26,457 nt of DNA from Verrucomicrobiota bacterium (GTDB taxonomy: Bacteria; Verrucomicrobiota; Verrucomicrobiia; Limisphaerales; AV2), in contig QHPA01000237.1 of the NCBI GenBank assembly GCA_003218935.1, forward strand, positions 1 to 26,457. The letters are read 5' to 3'. The notes beneath the pieces are model-generated. The model was not told the DNA's origin. It saw only the letters and a list, made by a program, of their open reading frames with translations, and did no database searches. Position 1 is the stretch's first letter. Each line of letters opens with the position of its first letter. Both the position numbers and the translations under genes were made by a program. Below, in pieces: positions 7,465 through 17,122 of the stretch.

Positions 7465-8670
7465 TCATTGACCCAAGTCCCGCTCAATTTGAACAGCAAT
7501 TTCTTCCCCGATTGCCAGAGAGGCCGTGGCCGCCGGGCTGGGAGCGTTCAACACGTGCAGCGCGTTTCGACGGCGAACGAAATGAAAATCCTGAATCAGT
7601 GCGCCGTCGGGCGACATCGCCTGGGCGCGAACACCCGCGCCGCCGCGCTCCAGGTCCCCTTCACGAATCTCCGGCACCAGTCTTTGAAGCGATTCGCAGA
7701 ACAACCGTCTGCTGAACGAGCGCTTCAGTTCCTCCCAGCACATGCGCTTGTGCTGCGACAGAAAGCGCCTCAACCCGGAGAAGCTCAACGCGTCATAAAG
7801 ATCGCCCAGGTTCACATCGGTCTTGCGATAGCCCTCGCGGGATAAAGCGAGCACCGCGTTCGGCCCCGCTTCGATCCCGCCGCGAATCAGACGCGTAAAA
7901 TGCACGCCCAGAAACGGGAATTGCGGGTCGGGCACGGGATAAATCAGATTGCGGACGAGAAATTGGCGGTCCGGTTTGATCTGGTAGTATTCGCCGCGGA
8001 ACGGCACGATGCGGACTTCGCGCTTTTCTCCCGCCAGCTCGCTGACCCGATCGCAATGCAGGCCGGCGCAGTTGACCAGAAAATCGGCCTCAAAATCGCC
8101 GGCGGTCGTTTCGACGGTCCAACCGCCCGACGCGGGACGCAAGGCGATGGCTTTTGCCCGAGTCACAATGCGACCCCCTTGCTCGGACACTTTCGTCGCC
8201 AGGACCGCGCAAACTTTCGGATAGTCCGCAATCCCTTCCTGCGGCACATGGAGCGCGGCCACACCGCCGACGTGCGGCTCGATTTCGCGCATCTGTTCCC
8301 GTTTCAGCAGCTTCAATCCTTGCAATCCATTCTGCCGGCCCCGTTCCTGCAAGGCATTCAGCCGCGGCAGTTCGGACTCTTCCACCGCCACGACCAGCTT
8401 GCCGCAAACCTCGTGGGGAATGTTGTGCTCCCGGCAGAAAGCAATCATTTCCTGAATGCCTGACACCGCCAGCCGCGCCTTGGTCGAACCGGGCTGGTAG
8501 TAAAGTCCGCAATGCAAAACCCCGCTGTTGTGGCTGCTCTGATGCTGTCCCGGTTGCGATTCCTTCTCCAGCACAGTAATCCGCGCCCGGGGCAAACGCC
8601 GGCCCAGTTTGAGCGCCGTCGCCAGGCCGACAATCCCGCCGCCGACAATGACGATGCGTTGCGCTTCCAT
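7465..8670 (-). CDS. lhgO: L-2-hydroxyglutarate oxidase (FAD-dependent, DAO family)
   Basis: LhgO oxidises L-2-hydroxyglutarate to 2-oxoglutarate with FAD and passes electrons to the membrane quinone pool. With the start at 8670 the protein has 401 residues, the usual family length. The N-terminal FAD fold reads RIVIVGGGIVGLATALKLG, followed by SSHNSGVLHCGLYYQPGS, a very typical LhgO stretch. Later come NCAGLHCDRVSELAG, FRGEYYQIKP, and near the C-terminus NAPSPAATASLAIGE. The frame is open to 8721, but that extension lacks family sequence, so ATG 8670 is chosen. The gene is followed without spacing by the methyltransferase, which suggests cotranscription even though a metabolic link to the glycan genes is not evident. 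Confidence 0.92.
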   Translation of the reverse strand: MEAQRIVIVGGGIVGLATALKLGRRLPRARITVLEKESQPGQHQSSHNSGVLHCGLYYQPGSTKARLAVSGIQEMIAFCREHNIPHEVCGKLVVAVEESELPRLNALQERGRQNGLQGLKLLKREQMREIEPHVGGVAALHVPQEGIADYPKVCAVLATKVSEQGGRIVTRAKAIALRPASGGWTVETTAGDFEADFLVNCAGLHCDRVSELAGEKREVRIVPFRGEYYQIKPDRQFLVRNLIYPVPDPQFPFLGVHFTRLIRGGIEAGPNAVLALSREGYRKTDVNLGDLYDALSFSGLRRFLSQHKRMCWEELKRSFSRRLFCESLQRLVPEIREGDLERGGAGVRAQAMSPDGALIQDFHFVRRRNALHVLNAPSPAATASLAIGEEIAVQIERDLGQ

Positions 8671-8735
8671 CGGGAATGAGGTCTCGAGACAATCGTGCAG
8701 AGGGCCGATGTCACTCGTCAAGCTTTCTGGCCGAC

Positions 8736-8825
8736 GGTACTGGTACAGTTTGGTGGGGCGAGGCTACTGACGAGCCGGCTCGCGCGGACGCTCGCCCCAC
8801 CGAAAATGCAAACTGCACCACTACC
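8736..8825. repeat. 90-bp palindromic MITE/REP-like element upstream of lhgO
   Basis: Outer arms 8736-8751 and 8810-8825 are inverted copies matching at 14 of 16 bases (GGTACTGGTACAGTTT and AAACTGCACCACTACC). Inside them lies a perfect 11-base inverted pair, GGTGGGGCGAG at 8752-8762 and CTCGCCCCACC at 8791-8801. A 12-base palindrome CGAGCCGGCTCG sits at 8771-8782. The whole element could fold into one long branched hairpin. It lies between the divergent lhgO and YfhO-like genes and codes for nothing recognisable. Confidence 0.8.
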
Positions 8826-8900
8826 GGCTGAACCCGCCAATTTCCTGTTGGCCTGTCCGTGTTTCTCTGTATCTTCATTGCCGCTTGACAGCCTCCTGTT

Positions 8901-11551
8901 ATGCCTGTTGACACCAAACCTGCGTCGAGATTTCGTTCCGGTTTGCGCGGTCTGTTGCTCTTTGTGATTTGCCTTCTGGCGACGCTCTGCGTCCTGTTCC
9001 ACCGCAGTTTCGAAGCCGACCAGGTGTTGTTTTCCAACGACGGGCCCCTGGGAGCGAACCGGTCACAGGCCGAATATGCCTTAAGCAATTTCCTGGGCTA
9101 CTGGCAGGACCTGAATTGGCTCGGCATGGAATACCCGGGACTGTCTCTCGACGCCTCCGGCCTGATGCTGGCCTCCTGTTGTAAACTCTCGCCGGATTTC
9201 GGCCCGGTTCTCTTCGCGAAAATCTACGCCCCGGTCGGGGTGTTTCTTCTTGGCGTCGGCGCCTGGTGCTTTTTTCGGCAATTGCAATTCCGTCCGTGGG
9301 TGTGCGTGCTGGGAGGATTGGCGGCGGCTCCGCACCTTCACGGCAGTGGGTCTTGAAAACCGCGCTGGCCGGTTTAGCCGTCGGCCTGGGGGTGATGGAA
9401 GGGTTCGATATGGGCGCCATCTTCAGTTTGTTTACTGCAGCCTTCGCCTTCCTTTCGGTGATGGCGACGCGAGAAACATTGAGAAAAAGAGTCGCAACAG
9501 GCGCAGCCACGATTGCCATCATGGCCGTTTGCGCCGGTCTGGTCGCCGCTCAAACCGTCAGCAGCTTGATCAGCACTCAGGTCAAAGGCGTCGTCGGGAT
9601 GGCACAGGACGAACAGACCAAACAAAGGCGTTGGGACCAGGCGACTCAATGGAGCCTGCCCAAGGCTGAAACCCTGCGGGTGATTATTCCCGGCCTCTTT
9701 GGCTATCGCATGCCGGAATTGTATGGCGACCCGGTGCCATCCGTCGGCGGTTCAAATTACTGGGGCGCGTCGGGACAAACTCCCGGAATCATCCAGTCCC
9801 GCCATTCCGGCATGGGGATTTATGCCGGAGTACTCGTTGTTCTGGTCGCTGTGTGGGGTGTGACACAATCGTTTCAGAAAAAAGGGAGCGCACTGCGATC
9901 CGAGGAGCGAAAACAAATATGGTGCTGGCTCACCCTCCTGGTCGTATCAATCCTTCTCGCCTGGGGCCGACACGCGCCCTTTTATCGCATCGCCTACGCT
10001 CTCCCTTATTTGTCCACGATACGCAATCCCATTAAATTCATCTTTCCGTTCAGTCTCGCGCTTGTGATCTTGTTCGGCTACGGCCTCGAAGGGCTGGCCC
10101 GGCTTTACCTGGACAAAACCCGCTCTCCAGCAAGCGGCTGGCGGGATCAAGTCAAAGGCTGGTGGAAAACCGCGCCGGCCTTCGACAGGAAATGGACCAT
10201 CGGTTTGCTGGGCACGGTGCCGGCCAGCCTGTTGGGATGGCTGATTTACGCCTCTTCTAAAGCCGAGATCGTTCGGTACTTGCAGCAGGCCGGCTTTCCC
10301 GAACAGCAATACCCGCAGTTGGCCGATTCCATCGCGCGGTTCAGTCTGAACGAAGTGGGACTCTTCATTTTTTTCCTGATTTTGTCCGTCGGGCTCGTGA
10401 CGCTCCTGTTGAGCGGCTTCTTCGCCGGCCCCCGGGCCAGGTGGGCGGGCATCGCCCTTGGTCTGCTGCTGGTGATGGATCTTGGACGAGCAAACACTCC
10501 CTGGATAGTTTACTGGGATTACAAGCAAAAGTACGCCAGCAATCCCATCATTGACCTGTTGCGCGAAAAGCCCCAGGAGCACCGGGTGGCAGGAGAACTC
10601 GCGCCATTGACGCGTTCTTATCTGGTAAATGACCGGCCACAGAATTTCGCCGCTTTGTACGGATATGAATGGCTGCAACATCTCTTCCAGTATTATCGCG
10701 TCCAGTCGCTGGACGTGATTCAAATGCCGCGCCAGCCGGAATTCGACAGCGCCTATTTGGCCAACTTCTCGCCGCTGAACCAGACTGACCGCGGCCTGGC
10801 TTTGGACGAGAGCCGCCTCCATTTGTGCGCCCGACTCTGGCAGTTGACCAACGCCCGTTACGTTCTTGGGATGACCGGTTTCCTCCAGATCCTCAACACA
10901 CAGATCGATCCCGTTCAACAGAGATTTCGCATCCACACCCGGTTTGAGGTCGTTCCCAAGAACGGTGTCACCGTTCCGACCAAACCGGAACACCTCACGG
11001 CCGTCACCGACACCAACGGCCCGTTCGCGCTGTTCGAATTCGCCGGCGCTCTTCCCCGCGCGAAGTTGTTTGCGAGTTGGCAGGTGAGCACGAATGACAA
11101 CGACACGCTGCAACGACTCAAAAGCCCCGACTTCGATCCGGGCCGCACCGTTTTGGTTGCAAACGAATTGGCCGGGGCAAACGCGGCCGGTTCCACGAAT
11201 CACCCTGCTGGAACCGTCGAGTTTGCGCGTTACCAGCCGAAATCCGTCCAATTAAACGCGGACACCGCCGCTCCAGCCGTGCTCTTATTGAACGATCGTT
11301 TCCATCCCGACTGGAAGGTCCTGGTTGATGGCAAACCGGAAACTCTGCTCCGCTGCAACTACATCATGCGCGGCGTCTATCTGACGCCCGGTAAACACGT
11401 GGTTGAGTTTCGCTTTGCGCCGGCCACCACCGCGTTTTACGTCAGCCTGGGCAGTCTCATTGCGGGCGTCGCGCTTTGCGGTTTCCTCGCGGTTTCAAGC
11501 CGAAGACCGGAATCGCCCCCGACTGCCCCGAAGCCAGCCGGTAAAAATTGA
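8901..11551 (+). pseudogene. YfhO-family membrane protein, disrupted by a frame change
   Basis: Two reading frames together resemble one large YfhO-type integral membrane protein, about 880 residues as it stands. The first (8901-9356) has a signal-anchor helix near residues 17-33 and typical N-terminal sequence (VLFSNDGPLGANRSQAEYAL), ending after VLGGLAAA. The second is open from before 9266 to 11551 and resumes family sequence at QWVLKTALAGLAVGLGVMEG near 9346. It continues through several hydrophobic helices and ends with the family's C-terminal pattern (LLNDRFHPDWKVLVDGKPE) and a last helix. The switch lies at about 9325-9345. Frame arithmetic allows a loss of a length leaving remainder 1 when divided by 3. 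From memory of relatives, a short loop and helix are also missing. Related proteins act in polymer or teichoic-acid glycosylation; no exact role can be given. No slippery sequence is visible. Confidence 0.75.
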
Positions 11552-11584
11552 TCTTGTTCCCTCCCGACTTAAACTCGCCCAGGC

Positions 11585-12364
11585 ATGAGTCATCTGAACG
11601 CCATTCGCAGCGACGACGCCTATGCGGAAATCCTGGCGAATTGGGACGAAAAATTTTATTTGAAGTACACAGACGCGGTCCGTCCCTCGAAACTCGGGGC
11701 GCGCGTGCTCGATGTGGGTTGCGGCGTCGGCCAGGTTGTGGCCCGCCTGACTGCCGCAGGATTCGAGGCGCATGGCGTGGACGTTTCCGCGCCGAACATC
11801 GCCAAGGCGCGGAAATTTTCTGAGCGCTGTCAGCTTTACGACGGGCGGCATCTGCCCTGTCCGGACAATCACTTCGCCAGCGTCGGCGCCTTGAACGTCC
11901 TCGAACACGTCGAGGCCCCGGAGGACTTCGTTGGCGAACTCGCGCGCGTCACCGAGCCAGGCGGGCGCATCGTCATCTCCAGCCCGAACTTTTACCGCGT
12001 GCTTGGCTTTCGTGACTATCACCCGCGCATGCGCGGCGTGGCGACGAAATGGCAGAACTGGAAGCGTCTTGAGGAAAAACGACGGCAAATGAAAAACGAT
12101 CCGGCCGCCGTGCGCTTCGACCGCATGACGCCCATCGTGAAAGAGCCGTTCACGCCCGACGACGACGCCATCGTGGCCACGAATCCGTTGGAAATTCAAT
12201 TCTTCCTCGAACGAAACGGCTGTGCCGTCGAAACGGTCTCCTGCACCGATCGCTATGTGGCAGGGCCTTTGGATTGGCTTTTGAACGCGACGCCGCTCCG
12301 CTATTTCATGTTCAACGCGTTCCTCGTCGCTCGAAAAAGTCAACGACCTCCGGCAAAGCCGTAG
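11585..12364 (+). CDS. Class I SAM-dependent methyltransferase
   Basis: This 259-residue protein is a clear type 11 methyltransferase. Motif I is VLDVGCGVGQV near residues 39-49, the acidic end of strand 2 is VDVS, and post-motif I includes ALNVLEHVEAPEDF followed by PGGRIVISSPNFYR. The C-terminal third (YHPRMRGVATKWQNWKRL and onward) probably binds the acceptor, which is unknown. It starts 33 bases after the YfhO-like gene and is likely cotranscribed with it, so a cell-envelope or glycan substrate is reasonable but unproven. It ends convergent with the methyltransferase at 12767-13522, with an inverted-repeat element between them. Confidence 0.9.
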   Translation: MSHLNAIRSDDAYAEILANWDEKFYLKYTDAVRPSKLGARVLDVGCGVGQVVARLTAAGFEAHGVDVSAPNIAKARKFSERCQLYDGRHLPCPDNHFASVGALNVLEHVEAPEDFVGELARVTEPGGRIVISSPNFYRVLGFRDYHPRMRGVATKWQNWKRLEEKRRQMKNDPAAVRFDRMTPIVKEPFTPDDDAIVATNPLEIQFFLERNGCAVETVSCTDRYVAGPLDWLLNATPLRYFMFNAFLVARKSQRPPAKP

Positions 12365-12458
12365 GCATGAAAGAATGAATGGCCCAAAGCCACGGCCCTT
12401 CGGGCGATCGGCAGACTTCTGAGGAAGGGCCAACCCGCTTCGCACAGCGAGCGTCACC

Positions 12459-12614
12459 TTCCCCTCACCCCGGCCCTCTCCCTCAGGAGAGGGAGAAATC
12501 CTCCGCTGACTTTCATCACAACCTGGCGCGGTGTCTGCCCGACGAACCTCCCGAACAACCGAAGCTGCCGCCGGCTGTTCCCTCTCCCCGTGGGAGAGGG
12601 TCAGGGTGAGGGGA
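12459..12614. repeat. Inverted-repeat element, copy 1 (156 bp, between convergent genes)
   Basis: The ends are TTCCCCTCACCC (left) and GGGTGAGGGGAA (right). Each arm also contains its own hairpin: CCCTCTCC/GGAGAGGG at 12474-12493 and CCCTCTCCC/GGGAGAGGG at 12580-12600. A related copy is at 17222-17381. It occupies the middle of the only long gene-free stretch (12365-12766, 402 bases); I see nothing else in the rest of that stretch. Its position between two gene ends suggests it could act as a two-way transcription terminator. It carries no transposase, so it is a MITE-like or REP-like sequence. Confidence 0.88.
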
Positions 12615-12766
12615 ATCGGCTTGCCGTTCCACAGCGACTCGGACCGAAAGTCGAACTTCACGAGTCACTCCGACAGAGCCGGAGGTTTCTCATGACAATG
12701 AAAAACTAAGAGTCTTCCTCGGACCTTCCCTGGCGATTTCGTTTTCCACAGGACTTCAGCGCTCCC

Positions 12767-13522
12767 TTATCCGCGTTGTTTCTTCAAGTGAGTCAGGATT
12801 TTGCCGGGAAAATAGGGTAACGCCCGGAGGACTTCCTTGATCATTCGCGGCGACATTTCCTGCGGCACCGCGGCTTTGACGTACGCGCGCGGATGCACCA
12901 GGTCAACCGGCCACGCGCAACGGCAGCTTTCCACAGCGGCTGGAAAATCGGCGACGCGATCCTGCTTGATGAAAACAAACATGTTTTGCGCGTACCACCA
13001 GGCCACTTTCTCGTTGCCCCAGATTTGTGCCCGGATGCAGTCCAGGATTTGAAAGCCGCTTTCTCGAAAGAAAGCAATCCAGTAGGAGGGCCATTGTTCG
13101 TTGATGTGATGCGTGCCGCCCTGGCCGGGCACGGCGGCGGAAAACACTGCGACATCGCTCAACCGGCAAAGATCGCGCACAAATGATTGAGCGCGCGCCG
13201 CGGGCAGATGTTCGGCCACTTCCAGGCAGTTTACCAGGTCGAACCGGCGGTCGAGTCGGAAAGGTTCGGTGAGATCGCGTCGCTCGAATTCCTGCGGTTG
13301 GATGAGCAGTTGTTCAATCCTCACGTCCTGTCCGTCGACCCCCAGAACCGCCGCGCCCGCCTGCTTGTACGCCGCGGCCCAGGTGCCCGAACCGCAGCCG
13401 ACGTCCACGACGTGGCGCGGGGCGAGTAATTTCATTATCAGCGGGACGACTTCTCGCGCGGACGCCACGGAGTCCTCTTTAATGCTTTGATAATAGCCTG
13501 CGGAGTAGGAAGGATTGTTCAT
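12767..13522 (-). CDS. Class I SAM-dependent methyltransferase
   Basis: A 251-residue methyltransferase with motif I VVDVGCGSGTWAAAYKQAG near 38-56, the strand-2 acidic residue in LGVDGQDV, and FDLVNCLEVAEHLP for the motif II region. The sequence PGQGGTHHINEQWPSYWIAFFRESGF is common in methyltransferases of polysaccharide gene clusters, where the enzyme often caps or decorates a sugar. The C-terminal basic tail (LTHLKKQRG) may contact membrane or nucleic acid, but no target can be assigned. It starts 24 bases downstream of the Nif3-like gene stop and is probably in the same transcript. It is not close in sequence to the methyltransferase at 11585-12364. Confidence 0.88.
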   Translation of the reverse strand: MNNPSYSAGYYQSIKEDSVASAREVVPLIMKLLAPRHVVDVGCGSGTWAAAYKQAGAAVLGVDGQDVRIEQLLIQPQEFERRDLTEPFRLDRRFDLVNCLEVAEHLPAARAQSFVRDLCRLSDVAVFSAAVPGQGGTHHINEQWPSYWIAFFRESGFQILDCIRAQIWGNEKVAWWYAQNMFVFIKQDRVADFPAAVESCRCAWPVDLVHPRAYVKAAVPQEMSPRMIKEVLRALPYFPGKILTHLKKQRG

Positions 13523-13546
13523 GGTCTGGAGGAGCCGGCGCGTGAA

Positions 13547-14308
13547 TTAAAGGCCGCTTGGATGGTCAATGAACGTCCACGGCACCTTGAACTGTCGCGA
13601 AAGATGGGCAGCCAGCGCCTTTACACCAAAAGTCTCAGTCGCGTAGTGGCCGCCGTAAAATACGTTCACGCCGAGTTCTTCCGCCAAGGCAAACGTCCAA
13701 TGTGGCCCTTCGCCGGTGATGAATGTGTCCACGCCGTCCCGCGCGGCCTTCTTCAATTCGCTGCCCGCGCCGCCGGTCACGACGCCAATGCGACGGCACA
13801 GAATCGGCCCGCCCGGCGCCAGGATCGGCAGACCGCCCAGAGCGCGCTTCAATCGCCCGGCCAATTCCTCGCGTTTCAGACGGGCCTCGGCCTTGTAACC
13901 GATGAACTGGCACTTCTCAAAGAAAAACGGCTTCAACTTCTTCAAACCGATCGCGGCGCACAGTTGCGCGTTGTTGCCCAGGCGCGGGTGCGCGTCGAGG
14001 GGCAGGTGCGAGCTGTAAACGGCCAGATTGTTTTCCAACAGCAGCCGCAGCAATTCATGGCGCTTCCCGGTCCAGGGATGACTTGGACTCCAAAACAGCC
14101 CGTGATGCACAATCATCAGGTCGGCCCCGGCCGCGACAGCCAGCTTGACGGTCGCGAGGCTCGCATCCACCGCGGCGGCAACGCGCGTGATCGCGCCGCG
14201 ATTTTCCACTTGCAAACCGTTGACGGCTCCTTCCCAATCGCCGAAGTCGTCCGTGCGCAATAACCGGTCGCAATGGCGCGCGACGGATGCCAGAGAAATC
14301 TTTGCCAT
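13547..14308 (-). CDS. Nif3-like dinuclear metal centre protein (DUF34/YbgI family)
   Basis: This 253-residue protein belongs to the widespread Nif3/YbgI family of hexameric ring proteins with two metal ions per subunit. Visible ligand motifs are MIVHHGLFW near 64-72, SSHLPLDAH near 97-105, GEGPHWTF, and the C-terminal GGHYATETFG with its conserved His and Glu. The biochemical role of the family is still debated; GTP cyclohydrolase-like and metal-insertion roles have been proposed. The frame is open upstream to 14407, but family sequence begins at the ATG at 14308, and the extra 33 residues would overlap the spacer before the divergent speA gene. It is likely cotranscribed with the methyltransferase downstream. 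Confidence 0.92.
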   Translation of the reverse strand: MAKISLASVARHCDRLLRTDDFGDWEGAVNGLQVENRGAITRVAAAVDASLATVKLAVAAGADLMIVHHGLFWSPSHPWTGKRHELLRLLLENNLAVYSSHLPLDAHPRLGNNAQLCAAIGLKKLKPFFFEKCQFIGYKAEARLKREELAGRLKRALGGLPILAPGGPILCRRIGVVTGGAGSELKKAARDGVDTFITGEGPHWTFALAEELGVNVFYGGHYATETFGVKALAAHLSRQFKVPWTFIDHPSGL

Positions 14309-14425
14309 GCGCGAATGGAACCAGAGCAATGTTGCGAAGTAAAACGAGAAACGCGGGGCGAAGGATTTTCTCCGAATCCGCGCTCGGGTCGCTTCACGCG
14401 CCGACAAAAATTTTTCATCACCCTA

Positions 14426-14453
14426 TTGAATTCTGCGATGGCCTCCTTATAGT
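14426..14453 (+). promoter_or_regulatory. Probable sigma-70-type promoter of speA
   Basis: TTGAAT at 14426-14431 and TATAGT at 14448-14453 are separated by 16 bases. Both are close to the consensus boxes. Transcription would start near 14460, leaving a short leader of about 15 bases before the speA ATG at 14475. No strong Shine-Dalgarno is seen in that leader. Confidence 0.5.
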
Positions 14454-14474
14454 GCGCTCGTTTGAGTAATTCAA

Positions 14475-16415
14475 ATGAGTGATTCAGCGAACGGCTCCAA
14501 GCCCTGGGACATCCAGTCCGCGCGCAGCCTTTACAACATCGACCGTTGGGGCGCGAAATATTTTGACATTAATGAAGCCGGCCACGTCGTGGCCACGCCG
14601 CTGCAGGAAGCCGGCGCCGCCGTTGAGCTCAGCGACGTGGTCGAAGAGGCCAAAGCGCGCGGGCTGAAGTTTCCGCTGCTCATCCGCTTCCAGGACATCC
14701 TTCGCCATCGCGTTCAGTCCATCAATGAAGCTTTCCGCGGCTCCATCGCCGAATTCAATTACCAGGGCAAATACCGCGGCGTATTTCCGATCAAAGTCAA
14801 TCAACTGCGCGAAGTGGTGGAAGAGATTCTCGACGCCGGCAAACCCTATAACTTCGGATTGGAGGTCGGCAGCAAACCGGAATTGTTCGCCGGCCTGGCG
14901 CTGCAGGCCGAGCCGGACAGCCTGATCATTTGCAACGGCTATAAAGACCCCAACTTCATCCGCATGGCGCTGATGGGAATCAAGCTGGGCAAGAAGGTCA
15001 TCATGGTCGTCGAAAAACTCGAAGAACTGAAACAAATCATCAGCGTGTCGCGCCAGTTCGGCGTCGAACCGCTCATCGGCATCCGGTCGCGCTTGCTCAG
15101 CAAAGGAGCGGGCAAATGGGCGGACAGCGCGGGCGAAAACGCGAAGTTCGGTTTGACCACCGTCGAATTGCTCGCCGCGGCCGACCTGCTCAAGGCGGAA
15201 AACCTGACCCACTGTTTCAAGCTGATCCATTTTCACATCGGCTCACAAGTGCCGGACATTCTCACCGTTAAAAAAGCCGTGCAGGAAGCCGCCCGGTTCT
15301 ACGCGAAGCTTTACAAGATGGGCTTCCCGGTCGAATACATCGACGTCGGCGGCGGCCTCGGTGTCGATTACGACGGCAGCCGGTCCGCGTTCGACAGTTC
15401 GACCAACTACACACTGCAGGAATACACCAACGACGTCGTTTATTACATTGGCGACGTCTGCAACGCGGAGAAAGTGCCGCACCCGGACATCGTCAGCGAA
15501 AGCGGACGCGCCCTCGTCGCGCACCACAGCGTTCTGATTGTGGAAGTGTTCGGCGCCATTGCCAAAGTCCGGCTCGACGTGAATTTCACTTATACCGAAA
15601 ACGAAAATCCGCTGGTCAAGGAATTGTTCGATATTAAAAAAAACCTCTGCAAGCTGAACAAGCTTGAAGCCTACCACGACGCGCTGGAACGCCGCGAGGA
15701 CGCGCACAACATGTTCACATTCGGCGTGCTTGATTTGCCGGACAAAGCGAAAATCGAGCACCTTTATTGGGAAATCAGCCAGGAGGTCGTGCAGAGCTTC
15801 CGCGGCCAGGCCTACATTCCCGAAGAGATTCGCAAGCTCGAAGACAGCCTCGGCGATCAATACCTTTGCAACTTCTCCGTTTTCCAGTCGCTGCTCGACC
15901 ACTGGGCGCTCGGTCAGTTGTTCCCCATCATGCCGATCAGCCGCCTCAACGGGCGGCCCACCCGCGAGGCAACGCTGGTGGACATCACCTGCGATTCCGA
16001 CGGCCAGATTAACAAATTTATCGACCTGCGCGACGTGCGCGACACGCTCGCGTTACACGAACTGACCACAAACGGAAACGGGCAGCTCGAGCCGTATTAC
16101 CTCGGTTTCTTTTTGATGGGTGCCTACCAGGATATCATGGGCGACCTCCACAATCTCTTCGGGCGCGTCAATGAAGTGCACGTCTTCCTCGACGCAGATG
16201 AGCCAACCGGTTACTACGTCGAAGAAGTCATCGAGGGCAACACCATCAGTCAGGCGCTCTCCGCCGTGCAGTATGACGAAAACGAGCTGAAACGGCAGAT
16301 GAAAGCGCAGGTGGACGCGGCCATCAAATCCGACAAACTGAAACCATCGGAAGCCATGCGGCTGCTCGATGATTATGAGCGCGGCCTCAAGGAATACACT
16401 TATCTGACGTTTTGA
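14475..16415 (+). CDS. speA: Biosynthetic arginine decarboxylase (PLP-dependent)
   Basis: SpeA removes CO2 from L-arginine to give agmatine, the first step of the alternative route to putrescine and spermidine, in the cytoplasm. The 646-residue length is normal. The protein opens with WDIQSARSLYNIDRWGAKYF, has the pyridoxal-phosphate lysine in FPIKVNQ (Lys107), the histidine segment KLIHFHIGSQ, the glycine-rich YIDVGGGLGVDYDGS, and SESGRALVAHHSV in the C-terminal barrel domain. The acidic C-terminal part (HVFLDADEPTGYYVEEVIEG) is also typical. No agmatinase or agmatine deiminase gene lies in the window. It is divergent from the Nif3-like gene, and the following membrane protein starts 14 bases after its stop. 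Confidence 0.96.
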   Translation: MSDSANGSKPWDIQSARSLYNIDRWGAKYFDINEAGHVVATPLQEAGAAVELSDVVEEAKARGLKFPLLIRFQDILRHRVQSINEAFRGSIAEFNYQGKYRGVFPIKVNQLREVVEEILDAGKPYNFGLEVGSKPELFAGLALQAEPDSLIICNGYKDPNFIRMALMGIKLGKKVIMVVEKLEELKQIISVSRQFGVEPLIGIRSRLLSKGAGKWADSAGENAKFGLTTVELLAAADLLKAENLTHCFKLIHFHIGSQVPDILTVKKAVQEAARFYAKLYKMGFPVEYIDVGGGLGVDYDGSRSAFDSSTNYTLQEYTNDVVYYIGDVCNAEKVPHPDIVSESGRALVAHHSVLIVEVFGAIAKVRLDVNFTYTENENPLVKELFDIKKNLCKLNKLEAYHDALERREDAHNMFTFGVLDLPDKAKIEHLYWEISQEVVQSFRGQAYIPEEIRKLEDSLGDQYLCNFSVFQSLLDHWALGQLFPIMPISRLNGRPTREATLVDITCDSDGQINKFIDLRDVRDTLALHELTTNGNGQLEPYYLGFFLMGAYQDIMGDLHNLFGRVNEVHVFLDADEPTGYYVEEVIEGNTISQALSAVQYDENELKRQMKAQVDAAIKSDKLKPSEAMRLLDDYERGLKEYTYLTF

Positions 16416-16429
16416 TCAGCGACCCTCGC

Positions 16430-17122
16430 ATGTCCGAGACCGCCCCCAAAACCGAACTCATGCGGTCGCTCGGCCGGCTGGTGCGAGGGCTTTCTGCTCT
16501 GTTTTGGGGGCTGCCCATCGCGCTGGTGGCTTGCGTGCAGACCGCCACCACCGATTGGATTCGGTCGCTCGGCCCGTACGGCCTCATCGTTCCCGCCGCA
16601 ACCAACTCGCTGCTGTTTTACGGTCTATGGCTCATGAGCGATTTTCAAAAGCAGGAGCGGATCTGGATGCTCGCGTTGGACCGCGCCAAAATCCTCGGGC
16701 TGGTGAACATCGGCCTGTCGCCGTTTTTGCGGTGGCACCAGCAACTCCCGGACGTGCCTTTCTTTTACTACGCTGTCGGCGTGATGGCGCTCTCCGCGCT
16801 GGTCTTCCTTTTCAATCTCAATCAAATGCTGCAACGGCTCACCGCGATGCTGCCTGATGAAACCCTGCGCACCGAAACCAAAGTCTTCACTTCGTTCAAC
16901 GGTCTGTTGCTCGTCTTTATCCCGGCGTTTCTCGCGCTTCACTTCACGCTCGTGCAAATCCGCAACCTCCCCTATTCCATGGAACTTCTCCTGCGAATAC
17001 TGCAACCACTCAGCCCATGGCTCCTGCTGTTTTTGACCCTCCTGCCCGTCGCGATCACCATGTCGCTGATTTGGAAAATAAAGGAAGCCATTCTCGCCAG
17101 CGTGTTCGGGCCGGAGCATTGA
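16430..17122 (+). CDS. Hypothetical polytopic membrane protein
   Basis: I do not recognise this 230-residue protein. It has about five hydrophobic helices: near residues 20-40 (GLPIALVACVQTA), 50-70 (LIVPAATNSLLFYGLWLM), 112-135 (YYAVGVMALSALVFLFNLN), 155-180 (GLLLVFIPAFLALHFTLV) and 193-216 (WLLLFLTLLPVAITMSLIW). No catalytic or transport motif is seen. The frame is open from a TTG at 16412 that overlaps the speA stop, but the ATG at 16430 is the more ordinary start. The 14-base spacing from speA suggests cotranscription. A link to arginine or polyamines would be a guess. Confidence 0.75.
   Translation: MSETAPKTELMRSLGRLVRGLSALFWGLPIALVACVQTATTDWIRSLGPYGLIVPAATNSLLFYGLWLMSDFQKQERIWMLALDRAKILGLVNIGLSPFLRWHQQLPDVPFFYYAVGVMALSALVFLFNLNQMLQRLTAMLPDETLRTETKVFTSFNGLLLVFIPAFLALHFTLVQIRNLPYSMELLLRILQPLSPWLLLFLTLLPVAITMSLIWKIKEAILASVFGPEH

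Noticed and set aside
9320..9350. Programmed ribosomal frameshift in the YfhO-like gene
   Set aside because: No slippery heptamer or adjacent stem was seen, and family sequence seems to be missing at the junction, which fits a deletion better.
9947..11251. A 434-codon minus-strand open frame
   Set aside because: It is antisense to the YfhO-like gene, which shows clear family sequence; the antisense product is Gln/Arg/Gly-rich without a recognisable fold.
11495..12661. A 388-codon minus-strand open frame
   Set aside because: It runs opposite a convincing methyltransferase and through the inverted-repeat element, so it is not a gene.
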